64,000 bases of DNA from Helicoverpa zea. Taxonomy: Eukaryota; Arthropoda; Insecta; Lepidoptera; Noctuidae. Positions 20,909-33,000 of the stretch are shown one piece after another. The stretch spans positions 6,754,120 to 6,818,119 of the forward strand of contig NC_061455.1 of NCBI RefSeq assembly GCF_022581195.2, read 5' to 3'. The position numbers and the translations under genes were made by a program. Under the pieces are notes generated by a model. That model did not search any database. It was not told where the DNA came from and was given only the letters and a program-made list of their open reading frames with translations. Within the stretch, counting starts at the first letter, position 1. Each line of letters starts with the position of its first letter.

Positions 20909-23900
20909 TAAATAAAATTCATTGCTCTCATAGCCTCATAACAGTTATATAACCAAGTGTAAGAAAACTTCCAGTAACGGATACATTTATAATTTAATCA
21001 AATGTGGCGCCAATTGATATGTTAAATTATAGTAAGTACGGAGAACACGGCTTCGATTCTCGTTCAACCGGCTTTTATCTCTGTCAGTAACCAAGGAACA
21101 AGTTTTGGAATTGTGCTGCATTATCAGTAGTCATTTAAAGGAGCATTAACCAACATTTTGTTAATCGACACGTAATACTTATTCCTACTATTAAATGTCC
21201 GTTTCAGTTTTTTGGTCAACTTGCTTCTGTAGGTAATTGGTTGTAAGCAACAACTTTCGAGTTAGGAACATTAATTGAATTGTTAATTTACTGCCTGTGC
21301 TCTTATTTTAGCTCAATGTGCTAATACACCTTTAAATATTAACCTATTAAAAAATAATAAAAATGATATAAGTAATACTTAACAACTAATCTACTATAAC
21401 ATGGAATTTAGTACTCATAGTGAGATTCTATAGAGCGAAAATGAAATACAACTTGACATGTTTAATAAATAGGTTGTCAATCGTCCCCAGAGACAAGAGA
21501 TTATCGTTGTTCTCCTAAACATAAAGTCTTAAATCTGTTGCCGTGTCCTAAGTATAGCTCAATTGAGTCAGCTCGCACAAGTAAACATTGGTTGAGTAAT
21601 ACTAAACCCCTTGTTTTTCAGCTTTCTTAGCGTAAATGCATTAATTTGAACGCGAATAGTCGTGCATCGCGCTAATACTAATTGACTTAGACAAATGGTA
21701 TCTCAACCGACTACATTAATGAAATGAAACCGAGCTGTTTTCACTAATGCAAAAATGCTATACGTACCTAGACTTGAAAGTTACTTTGCATAATGATAGG
21801 TAATTTAGTATTTTATAATTTCAATAATACATAGTTAGCTTAACGATGAATTTGATAGCTAAACGCCGTCAATAACGCGAATGATGACTTTTATATTTTG
21901 TGTCCTAATTTTACACATTAGGTGCAAATGTGAGTGCTGATTGCATATTACGTAAAATGATAAATTAACCGAGCAAACATTAGTTCAGGTTATACAAACG
22001 TGAACTAGGTGATGGTAAAAGTGTGTGTTATACACATATGTATACGTGGGAGTACGTAAGCACTCCAGCTGCTCACCACGCGATCACTGCGTCTACTTTC
22101 TGTCGTTAAATTTTTTCTACTTCACTTGCAACATGCATGCGGGCGTTTATCATCATTATAGTGAAATACAATACTGTCGGTATTCGATATATGTTTCAAG
22201 TATCACTACCACTTGCCACGATTATCGACTAATCAGGCAGGTAATTGAATTTATTGTTGTACAATGTCTCGCTACTAGCGTTTTTTGTTAATTTCTTACG
22301 TGCGTGTCGCTTAGCCAACCATTGAATTTTATGTGCATTACATTTTATGTATGGATTACATACTTATAACTTGCGAATGTAGCCGCAATTTTTAAACTTT
22401 ATGGAGGCAATGGACCGTGTTGACCCTGGCCATTTGGTTTGATAAATTGTTCAAGATTTGAGTTATGACCAACTTTTATTCTCGGCTACAACGTTTACAT
22501 TAATAATCACTCATAATTTAAAACGGGATGAATTTAAATCCCATTTTTATTGATGTCTTGACGTCATTATCTCTTCAGTGTTGTTCTAACCTCCATTCAA
22601 AGCTATGTGTATAGCAAATAGTAGTTTTTCATCTATGATAATATACAAGCAGTTTCAGATGTTTCAAGATCATTTCTAATGAGTAAAAAGTTATATTTAA
22701 GTAAACGGATATCCCTTAAGTGTAATGGTAGATTTTTTTCAATGTCAGTCTATCAATCACGGGTCCTCCTAGCGGTGCGTTGGGGCGCCGACGCGCGGTT
22801 CCGCCCGACCAACCGACTATTTACGTACGTTTCATTAGTTCCGAGAAGCAAACCCGCGGGGAAGTGACGAGCTTTTTGTATCGGAAGTCGACGTATTTGT
22901 TCCTTTTACAATGTCTGCGCTTAAACACTGCAATTCTGACCAAAGGTACCAAATTAAAAAAAAAAGAAAGGATTTGGTTTGGCTAAATTGGATTTACAAT
23001 TTGCAGGGAATCACAGATGACAAACTAGACATTTTGGGCCCCGCATCTTTTTAAGTCACCAATTTATTAGTCTACTCTTATTTTCGGAACCAATGGTAGT
23101 GCTCGCCATGCTTTCATATGCTTTAAATTGACTTTCGATAGTGGGCCCGGTACTCTATGTGCATTACGAAAAGTGGTAGTAAAAAGTTTTAAGTAGTCTT
23201 GTTACTTCCTTCCAAACACTTATGAGGAACCTTACCTTTTTGATGTGGTTACATGAAAACAGTATCGGTCCTAGCTTTAATGTTGCCGTACGCAGAATGT
23301 AAACTGAGTGGTTGTTTGATCTCGCACCTCTAAACAAAGATTAGGTAAATCTATAGAGCTGACAATACATTCATAACTATTTGACTAGGTATTTCTGTGA
23401 TATCTCTATATTTGAAGATTTTAAGTTATGGAAACAAGGAGTTGCTAATACTTTATAATGGAATTGCTTTTCATTAGATTTATAATCGAATATAGTGTTC
23501 TGTTTCCCTAGCAACATTTCGAGACCTACTCTCCCTTGGGACCTAAATAGGTGTTAAATCAGAACATTTCGGAGAATCGATGTACCTAATATCAAACTAT
23601 TTTAGTGTTGTATTCAAGTTACGTACGTGTTCGGCATCGTAGTTTCTGATGTTTAGACTTGCCAGTTCCTTTATTCAGTTTTCAGTGAGAATTGCCCTGA
23701 GTTATGGAGTGGGTGAGGCAATTCGGTTAGGCATTCGTACACATCCGTCGAGGAACGTGCGCCGATTCTAAATTATTGTGTTCGCTATATAATTCATGAC
23801 ACTATTTTGGTCCTTAATTTGAGGTTTACTATATTACTTTTCTTATAAGGATAAACCGCTTAGACGGTGTTATTTATTTCTTGGTATACGAACTGGAACG

Positions 23901-26507
23901 TAGTAAAGCCTAGGTTTTTCGAAGGTATATCTTTTTATTTATCCCAATTATAGATTCCAGTTGTTTTTTCTCTTCTAACAAATAATTATGTTTTTGTTGA
24001 CCCACATAAGCATGTGTGTCGTGAAGCCGAGGAATGATGCCAATACATCTTCCAATAAATAAACACGATGGCTCGCTGGGCTTTGTTGTGACGAAACTGC
24101 TTTTATATATAGACTATACACGCTGATTAGCCCTTCACATTTACTATTCAAACACCTAATGTTGCAAGGATATGCACTGCATTGTTATTGCATCACGATC
24201 TAAATTTTAATATCATCTGTGTGAAACAGTGTCGAGGATAGTTGAGAAAAATACATCATTCTATTTTTGTTTTCTGCGCTATTATGGGAACGTCCCACGC
24301 CAGTTGCGAAGTTCTTTCTAAACACTATTTATAAATTTTTATGTTCTCTACTACACAGTACGACGGCGCTTGCTCAGGTGTGAGCCAAATGTTGTATAAC
24401 TGCAGGGTACTGACATTTTGCAGTCCAACGCTCTATGTATAATGACAATGATTCATCATTAAATGGATTTGAAATTGAGGATCATGATTGTAGTGTTCAA
24501 TTTAAGACAGCTGATAAATTGTAATCTTTAAAGTCGTTTACCGACAGACATCAATTGGAAAGTCTAGTTTTGTTTTAATATGTTTGTAGTTCGGAATGAA
24601 CGTATGTTTGTTTGTTATTGTAGCTTTGGAAAACATAAACAGAGATTATGTTTACACCACCGCTGAACAATGTAACGTACGAAGTTAATGATTATAAAAA
24701 GTTATGCTGAATGGATTCATTGCGAAATGCCTTAGCAAGATGCTCACGTAGCCATTATTAGGTATTACAATGGTTGTTATTTATGTAGCTAAGGTGTTAT
24801 AGTAGGCATGTCAATAAATACATATTGATAACACGCCACGTGCTACATAACCAGGCTAGAATGTTAAGTAGCCGTTCATTACGATAAGTTGTTAATATAC
24901 GTCACGCAACGCAATAAACTTCTGCGTCGACGTGTCTAACATCGAAATTACATACAGAATAGATTGGAAATCGCCACCGTGAGGTCACTATTATTCTAGA
25001 TAGTACGTCCAAACAGCTTTTTGATATTGTGGTATGACGCACGTCAGAAACTTGTTGTTCTTTGTCTGGCTAATCCCCTGTTTTCTGAAAGCGTCATCAA
25101 GTTTCTGGAGTCCTTTGATCAGTTCACACGATGTCTTGTCAAAGCCTCTCGTTAGCCGTGGTGTTTGGTCGAACCAAGCAAACATATAATCAAAATATGA
25201 AATGACAGATGTCTTCATCATAAGCTGGCATTTGAAACCCTGGAATATGCGTTATTACCATGTCATGGACTATTAGGAGGCTGATATATACATATGTAGT
25301 TACTAAAGGATAATTTTCTAGAATTTGCACAAGTTCGCGTGTTTCTAAGTATCGGATACGGAATCGCAACATACTGTTTTAGCTCCAAACGTGATGATTA
25401 GGCCAGTTTCCTTTTGCTGCAGATAAGTCTAACGAGAAAGGCCTTTAACCGGTAATGGGACATAACTAAGCAGTTACCACTTGCTACACTTTTACTCGAT
25501 GTCAACATCTAGAAAATCTTGATTGAGGCCCAGGTTAGACTTGTTGATGGGAAAGCCAACTGCAATATTAATTAAGTTCTTTAATTAGTTTATGTACTGA
25601 GATCGAGTAATTTTTTAACTGCATGAGAAATGGAACTGATTGATGTGTGTTAGAAAACTCATATCACAATGGCAGAAAACATAAACATTCAGTTCGCCGA
25701 ATCATTCCAACAGATGAGACAAAAGCGATGACGGCAAACAGTTGCCGGGGGAAGTCTCCTACCTACCAGCTACTCAGAAATAAATATTTGGTAGCAATTT
25801 GAACTATTTATTCTACTTATATATATTCTCCTTTTGAAACAAGAAAATGTTTTCCTTTGCACATACTGCGTCTTATCTTTAAATACTCTGAATGTGCCAA
25901 ATGTAACGGTACGACCAAATTATATGGAGATGCTATTTGATGGCATCTGGCCACCGATTCAAAAGTTGTAGTAGGGAAATGTACTTGTGTAGAGCTCTAA
26001 CAGAAAATACAATTACTTACCTGCTTAGCAATTTTTTTTTAATCATACAGAAAATAACTACATAGAAAATACAAAGTGAGAACAGCAAAATTCTAGACAA
26101 GTCTCATGGTAACATTATCTGAGCCCTTTGTTCTTTTACAATAGACGTACGTAGAGGCCTATCTGTGTACGATGTCAGAACAAACACGAGGTTTTATCTA
26201 GATTATCTTATCAAGCATGGGAACGACTATCAGTAGCCGTAGAGTTAGCATACAATGGGTCATTGGCTCGATTAGTTTCTAAATCATTTGCATATTGTCG
26301 GCGACGCGACGTTAGCGAAGGTGTAGACGCTATTAAGACTTTTTAATGGCTACTGCTTTCCTTATTAATATGCTTTCTGATCATGTAATCAATATATTTA
26401 GGACTTTCCGCTTCGAAGAGGTTACTAGAACTGCTTTATTGTATAACCTATTATGAGATGTTATCATAATAGGGTAGTGTCCAGGGTCGAAATAATGAAA
26501 TAATATT
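20909..26507. other. Intron sequence, no gene recognised
   Basis: AT-rich intron of the MTUS-like gene. A small CpG-rich patch at about 22755-22870 stands out but has no exon I can support. The minus-strand frame 24991-25221 (76 codons) and others are not supported by context. No complete transposon ends were recognised. Confidence 0.45.
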
Positions 26508-26525
26508 TAGTCCGCTTTTTAGATA

Positions 26526-29500
26526 TCATCCTCCTGCCCTTATCCCAATTTTATTTGGGGTCGGCGCAGCATGTTTTCTTCTTCCATACTCTTCTATCTG
26601 CCGTCATCTCACAAGTAACATTCTTTCTTACCATATCTACTTTCACACAATCCATCCATCGTTTCTTTGGTCTTCCTCTTCCACTATATCCGTCCACGTT
26701 CATACTCATCACCTTCCTCACAACATGACTCTCATCCCTCCGCATCACATGCCCATACCACGACAGCCGGTTTCCACGCAGTTTTTCTGATACCGGCGCT
26801 ACTTTCAAACTTCCTCTTATATACTCATTCCTCACTCTATCCATTCGCGTAACTCCACACATACCTCTTAACATTCTCATCTCTGCCGCATGCAATTGTC
26901 TTTCATTCGTCGCTTTTGTGGGCCAGCACTCTGATCCATACAAGACAGCAGGCCTGACCATACTCTTGTAAATTTTCCCCTTAACTTTAAGGGGAATACG
27001 AGGGTCACAAGTTGTTCCCGTTACCTGCCGCCATTTCATCCATCCTGCGTTAATTCTGTGCGTAACTGTCCGATCTATTTCGCCATCGCCCTGAATAAGC
27101 GAACCGAGATACCGGAAATCGGAGCAGACTGGAAGAAGTGCGTTATCCAGCGCTATGGCTTCAGGACTGGAGAGACCGCCGAAATCGCAGAACATATATT
27201 CGGTCTTGGTTCTGCTGATTTTTAAGCCAACATTCTCCAGTCCCTGTTGCCAACTCCCCAATCTGCTCTGGATCTCAGGTCCGTCTTCACTAACCAGGAC
27301 GATGTCGTCGGCAAACAGCATGCACCAGGGTGCCTCCTCCTGTATATCCGCCGTCAAGGCGTCCATAATAAGCAGGAAGAGGTAAGGACTTAAAGCAGAC
27401 CCTTGGTGCAGGCCCACAGCCACACTGAACTGGTCAGTATTGCCGACCGACGATCGGACATACGTACAGGACTGCCTGTACATCGCACGAACTAACTCCA
27501 CATACTTCCCAGGCACACCTTTCTCTTTCATGGCCCACCATAACACTTCCCGAGGCACCCTATCATACGCTTTCTCAAGGTCAATGAACACCATGTGCAG
27601 ATTCCTGTGCACACGTCTGTACTTCTCGCACAATTGGCGAAGTGCGAAGATGGCGTCCATTGTTCCTCGACCTGGCATAAACCCAAATTGGTTTTGGGTA
27701 ATTTCACTCTCTTCTCGCACTCTTTTCTCTATCACTTTCTCCCATACCTTCATAGTATGCGACATGAGCTTTATCCCCCTATAGTTGCCGCAATCTTGCA
27801 CATCCCCTTTATTCTTGAAGATGGGCACTAGCGAACTACTGCACCATTCTTGCGGGATGACTTCTTCATGCAGCAACTTATTGAAGAATAAAGTCAGCCA
27901 CATACATCCGTTCTTCTTTAACACCTTCCACACCTCAGCTGGTATATCATCAGGGCCCAAGGCCTTTCCATTCTTCATACTTCCAAGTGCTCTTTCTACC
28001 TCATCCATGCTAATTTCTCTTACCAATCCCTTATTTACTTGTGCCTCTTGGAGTATTCCATTCCAAACATTCTCTTCATTCATAAGCTTTTCAAAATAAA
28101 CCTTCCATCTCTCTTTTATTTCTTCATCATTACACAAAACCTTGCCAGACTCATCTTTTATGCATTTTATGTGGGTTATGTCCCTCGATCGTCTCTCTCT
28201 CTCTTTCGTAATTCGGTAGAGCTCTTTTTGGCCTCTTGGACTGTCCAGGGAGTTGTACAACCTCTCCTGCGCCTTAGCTCTGGCAACTGCTACCGCCTTC
28301 TTTGCTTTTCTCTTCCATTCCATGTATATTCTCTTTCTGTCATCCTTCAGACTTGCATTCGCTATTTCAACATTCTGCCATTCTTTGAATGCTACTTTCT
28401 TTTCTTTCAAAACCTTTTGTACTTCATCATTCCACCACCATGTATCTCTATCTATCAAACCTTTTCCTCTCGACTCTCCGCACACGTCTTTTGCGACTTC
28501 CCTTATATGGCTTGCCATTTCACTCCAACATTCATTCACACATCTACCTTCCATCTCCTTCATTTCTGTCATTTTTTCCACAACCTGACTCCTAAATACA
28601 TCAGCACATTCTTCCTTCTCTAGCATACGCCACCTAATCCTTGGAGGGGGCCGATCTTTGTTGCTTTTGGGCGAGACAGTTACTTTGACATCCAGAATCA
28701 CAAGTCGGTGCTGAGTGACTAATGCTTCGCCTGGCAGCACTTTGCAGTTTTTGACACAGCATAGACTACTCCGCTTCACCAGGAAGTAATCTATCTGTGT
28801 CGCGTGGTGGCCGCTCTTATATGTCACGAGGTGCTCCTCTCGTTTATTGAACCACGTATTTGTTATGGCCAGGTCGAAGGCACAGGCAGCTTGAAGTAAT
28901 GTCTCGCCGCTTGCATTCCGGGTTCCAAAACCCCTACCACCATGCACTCTCTCATATCCATCGCTCTCTCTTCCTACGTGACCATTAAAATCCCCACCCA
29001 CATAGACTTCCTCACTACCCTGTACATTCAACATCAAGCAGTCAAAGTCCTCCCAAAACTTCTCCTTTACACTCTCCTCGCAGCCTGACTGCGGCGCATA
29101 AACACTTATCACGTTTATGGCCTTGCCGTCCACAATTAATTTAACCGCTATTAATCTATCATTCATTCTTTTAACATCTACGACACATTCTTTCAGCCTG
29201 TTGTCCAAAACTATACCCACACCATTTCTCTTGCCGTCACTTCCACAATAGAAAAACTTATATCCTTCGCCTATCTCTCTAGCCCTTGCACCCTTCCATT
29301 TTGTCTCTTGCAGGCACGCTACATTTATTCGTCGCCTTTTCAAAACATCTGCTAGCTCTCTTCCTCTTCCAGTCATCGTTCCTACATTCCAACTCGCATA
29401 CCTCAATCTCAATTCTCTCACACTTCGGGCTCGCATCTTACGTCGCACCCGCCCGTTATGGTGCGACAACCCTTGTCCATTTCCCACAGGAGCCGGGTGC

Positions 29501-29763
29501 TGCTCCTGCGCGTCGCCTGTGGGGTACGCCCTAGCCCTATCGCTCATAACTATATTTTCTTTCCCCATGCTGCAGAAGTTTTGGCTTAGGTTTTATGGTC
29601 GGCCGCCTGCCTGACACCAACCCTCTTTGGGAATGCTATTGTGGTGATTTACCCGTCACCGTGCGGGTGGCCCAAAGTACAGATGTTATGTACTGGCCTT
29701 TAGGTTCCCTTTAGTCGCCTCTTACGACACCCGCGGGAGAGAGATGGGGACGTCCTATTCTGA
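26526..29763 (-). mobile_element. Full-length RTE-type LINE
   Basis: TTTTTAGATA occurs at 26516-26525 and 29764-29773, a 10-bp target duplication exactly bordering the element. On the minus strand it starts near CCCGCGGGTGTCGTAAGAGG, a 5' leader sequence typical of insect RTE elements. It has one long frame and ends GGATAAGGGCAGGAGGATGA, the usual RTE 3' terminus. At 3238 bp with about 195 bases of leader and 25 bases after the stop it seems complete. It sits inside a MITE, so it is the younger of the two. Confidence 0.92.
26551..29568 (-). CDS. RTE ORF: AP-like endonuclease and reverse transcriptase
   Basis: 1005 codons from ATG (29568) to the stop. An exonuclease-endonuclease-phosphatase domain covers about residues 55-292: WNVGT (N61), QETKW (E88), VYAPQ (Y157), GGDFNGHVG (D193, N195), QIDYF (D260) and QHRLV (H287), all catalytic positions present. 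RT covers about 535-800: FIDLEKAYDRVP (661-672, motif A), GLHQGSALSPYL (719-730, motif B) and LFADDIVL (751-758, motif C, catalytic DD). The C-terminal part has the thumb and a Trp/Arg-rich tail (RLSWYGHVMRRDE). The enzyme nicks DNA and copies the element RNA at the nick. There is no stop or frameshift, so the copy may be competent. The many frames on the opposite strand are shadows. Confidence 0.95.
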   Translation of the reverse strand: MGKENIVMSDRARAYPTGDAQEQHPAPVGNGQGLSHHNGRVRRKMRARSVRELRLRYASWNVGTMTGRGRELADVLKRRRINVACLQETKWKGARAREIGEGYKFFYCGSDGKRNGVGIVLDNRLKECVVDVKRMNDRLIAVKLIVDGKAINVISVYAPQSGCEESVKEKFWEDFDCLMLNVQGSEEVYVGGDFNGHVGRESDGYERVHGGRGFGTRNASGETLLQAACAFDLAITNTWFNKREEHLVTYKSGHHATQIDYFLVKRSSLCCVKNCKVLPGEALVTQHRLVILDVKVTVSPKSNKDRPPPRIRWRMLEKEECADVFRSQVVEKMTEMKEMEGRCVNECWSEMASHIREVAKDVCGESRGKGLIDRDTWWWNDEVQKVLKEKKVAFKEWQNVEIANASLKDDRKRIYMEWKRKAKKAVAVARAKAQERLYNSLDSPRGQKELYRITKERERRSRDITHIKCIKDESGKVLCNDEEIKERWKVYFEKLMNEENVWNGILQEAQVNKGLVREISMDEVERALGSMKNGKALGPDDIPAEVWKVLKKNGCMWLTLFFNKLLHEEVIPQEWCSSSLVPIFKNKGDVQDCGNYRGIKLMSHTMKVWEKVIEKRVREESEITQNQFGFMPGRGTMDAIFALRQLCEKYRRVHRNLHMVFIDLEKAYDRVPREVLWWAMKEKGVPGKYVELVRAMYRQSCTYVRSSVGNTDQFSVAVGLHQGSALSPYLFLLIMDALTADIQEEAPWCMLFADDIVLVSEDGPEIQSRLGSWQQGLENVGLKISRTKTEYMFCDFGGLSSPEAIALDNALLPVCSDFRYLGSLIQGDGEIDRTVTHRINAGWMKWRQVTGTTCDPRIPLKVKGKIYKSMVRPAVLYGSECWPTKATNERQLHAAEMRMLRGMCGVTRMDRVRNEYIRGSLKVAPVSEKLRGNRLSWYGHVMRRDESHVVRKVMSMNVDGYSGRGRPKKRWMDCVKVDMVRKNVTCEMTADRRVWKKKTCCADPK

Positions 29764-30007
29764 TTTTTAGATAATCAAAAAATATTGGATACGTATTTTT
29801 TCTTTTTTTAATTAAACATAAAATGACAAAGATAATACACTTCAAAAATTAGGAGTGGGGGCCTTTTACGTCACAGTGTCCTGAAAATTGTAGCAACTTG
29901 TGACGTCACACTCAACTTTAACACGCTATATCTTAACAAGTTCTGATCCAATTTAAAAAAGAAAAAATCCGTATCGCTTAATTTTGGACAATCTACAAGA
30001 CGGACTA

Positions 30008-33000
30008 ATTATTATTTTTTAGGAAACTAGCCTATTCAGGATTAGGATCCCTTACAGAAAGTAAGGGTTAAATTCAAATTAATAAATGTATTATTTAAGT
30101 TTATTAATTTTTTACAAGATTTAAACTGAAAAACACTCACTATCCACCCAAAAATTACAGTTTAGAAAAAATATTCGGTAAAATTACAGACGGTACAGTT
30201 ATGCTAATGCCCAGAATAGTATACATATGTGTACATGCGTCTCATGTCTAGAATTGAACATTTCACGTGATAATGAATCTATTCAATACAGAAGCGCGTT
30301 ACACGCATGGGTGCGTATATATAAAGAGATTGCATCTGCGAAATTCTAATAAACATTCTAAGTGTAAAGAAAGTTGGTTTTTCAAGCCATGCATATGTAT
30401 GGTACGCGTAGACGAGGGCGGCGGACCGCGACTGTTGCCGCAACTGTACAGTTTTACTTAGGGAGTTATAAACTAAGCTAGCTGAAATGATTCCTATCAT
30501 TCTACTGCATTTTTCCTTACTTGTTGGTTGTAGAAAAGTGTGTCAGTAGGCTTTTGTTAACATTTTAAAACGGTAATCTATGGTCACTGCTGGTACTCAG
30601 TCCTAATCGCCCATTTTGTATTCTCTAAACGGTTGCATAGCATTAGTAGTTCTTTTGTCCCATAGTCCCCCATAGTATTCGTTTCAGAGCAATGGATGGT
30701 ATCTGCTCAATCAAACGTATCGCTTAGTGCAAACCACAGTAAGCATCTACTTAATGCTGTACTCTTAGCTGAAGCCTTGATTGCATTCACGGGATTGCAA
30801 CCATACCGTTATCTTGCCGAACTGAGCTTCGGCTCTCTTATGTCAACAACCTTAGAGTCGAGATTCCATTCGTGAAGTATAATGCGGGTTTGTATACATA
30901 TACGGAACTAACGGATGCACTTGCCGACGTATTCACTACACGTCACGAATAGTTTCCGCTGCGATTGTCGAGGCCTAGACTAGTATGCGTTAATTGTCGC
31001 TCGCTCTAACGATGGCTTATTAGTAACACGCGATAAGCAACGCGTTAAAAGCTGAATTAGCCGATTGTTCCCGTGGTCTACTCGATCGGTACACAATGGA
31101 GCTTCTTGAGAAAGTTGGACGAGCTCGCTCTAAATCGTAGATTGACCATGACGCTACTACACACTCGTACTGCTGGCAATTTTATTTTTTGCACCGGGGC
31201 CTTACGACTTGGACATTAATAATGTAGGTGGCATATCGTATTTTTCATTCTATTGCTCGATTTACGAAAATAGCATGTCTGTAGGTGTTTGTGTGGAGTA
31301 TGACGAGGGTTATAATTAATACCTGTGTATGTAAGTGCAGTGTGGTGTAGTTAGTAATAATTAGCAGTGTGGCTCCGCAGCGCGGCCATGCTTCAGTACG
31401 CAACGTTCAGCGGGTACTATGCTTTATTGACATGGTAACGAGTTAGGAAGCATGGTGTTACGAAATGCACATTGGAAATGCTGCATTACTTATGCAAAAA
31501 GCATAATGCACATCAACATTAATCCATAAATACAACGCAGTTCAATAACGGGAAAATTTACTTCATATAGTGCACGCATGTGTATGAGCTTGACATTTAT
31601 GAAACATTACAATTTGAGTAAAGATATGAACAATAAACTTGCAAATTAATGTTTAAGTCTGTGTGTGTCAATGCGTAAGACCTATCTCGTTCCTCAACTT
31701 TCCTCACGGCCCGGCGAGTAGGTACGTTGAACCGTCACTCACTCACTTCAAAAGGGAAAAGTTTCGCGAGTGCGTGTTCGTTATAACAAATGCAATACTT
31801 AGTACGTACTGCAACTGCAGCCTGTTAATTGGTTGCAAATCCCGGTCGTTCTCTGAATGCATTAACATTTTGAGCTTATTGCTCATTAAAGTCTTTTTGT
31901 ATTGGAGCTTGCTGGTCTGCATCTTAATATTATTCTGAAGTGATATTTTTTCCATATATAAAAATGTTGTTTCCGCATCGCCGTGTTTTCTACTACTTGA
32001 TCGGAGTTAATGAAGAAGACCGTTCAAATACCGCAACGGACGCGAAACGTCAGTTCAACACATAGCGTGACTCGGAACGCACGTTCCGAACGTCCCTTGT
32101 TACGTCTATTTACGTTGTTCGTGCTTTGGCGAATGTTTGGGCCAACATTTGCACTGCAGGATGGATGTATGTACCGGTGAAGTGTTGTTCAAGTGCAGTG
32201 AATTAAACTTACCACACATTATGAGTTAGTTGTTTGTGCAACTTCGCAAATGTTTGTGGACGGACGAGGTTAGTACTCTCTGATGAGCGTAAGGATTTTG
32301 TCAAATTAGTGTCAACGTTAGAGCGACGGCTTAATAGAGGGATTAAGAGTTAATTTATTCCTCTTAAGAAGCTTCCCGCTTTAACCAGTAACGTCTTATA
32401 AAATCCTTTTGAATGTTGCGTTTGAATACGGTGGCATTTAGAAATGTAGGTTGGTAAGTATGTGCATAAATAAAGATATTGCAGACTTAATATACTTTTT
32501 TCTATGGATACTTTCTATTTTACTGCGATTTGAAATAATATGTTAAGGAAGTATAAATGAAGTGACAGCCAGGAAGCACTGTATAATTGCCATTCATAAG
32601 TTATTGTCGTATGTACATGTCAAAAGTGATTACTGAATTAATTCGAGTAGAATGTCGAAAAACTTCATCTGTCCATTTAAACAGTGTCGTGTCTGTTGGC
32701 CATGGCGGGAACGTTTACCGGGAGGGCTTACACTTGAAAGTTTCCGTTTGACCTTGCCCTCGTCAAGGTTAGCAATTTCCACGAATATTTTCATGGCGCA
32801 TTGCTTGTTTTCGCCATATTACCCAAACCATTGTTAACCAAATATAATGGTGTCGTTTGTTTAAACTGCGGATGTTCGTTGATTGATTACTTTACTTAAG
32901 GTCCACTACACCTGTCTGTGGCCTCGTTGAGATTGCTAAGCTTCATAAACTGTTATTATTTCATACATCACAATGTGAAAAGACAGGAAGCCCAAAAATA

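Larger units (their letters stand above)
26510..30005. mobile_element. Mariner-like TIR element (MITE), interrupted by an RTE
   Basis: The left end begins GTCCGCTTTTTAGATA at 26510. The right end, reverse-complemented, begins GTCCGTCTTGTAGATTGTCC and ends at 30005. The arms stay similar for about 45 bases once the RTE insert is removed. TA lies on both sides (26508-26509 and 30006-30007). Without the insert the element is about 248 bp and non-coding. A related, left-truncated copy lies at 61347-61544. TA duplication and size suggest a Tc1/mariner-mobilised MITE; no transposase is present. Confidence 0.75.

Noticed and set aside
24991..25221. 76-codon minus-strand frame
   Set aside because: It has an ATG and a fair composition but no upstream signal, splice context or family resemblance that I can name.
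28039..28623. Plus-strand open frames of up to 194 codons
   Set aside because: They lie wholly opposite the RTE frame, which has complete EN and RT motifs; they are shadows of its codon bias.
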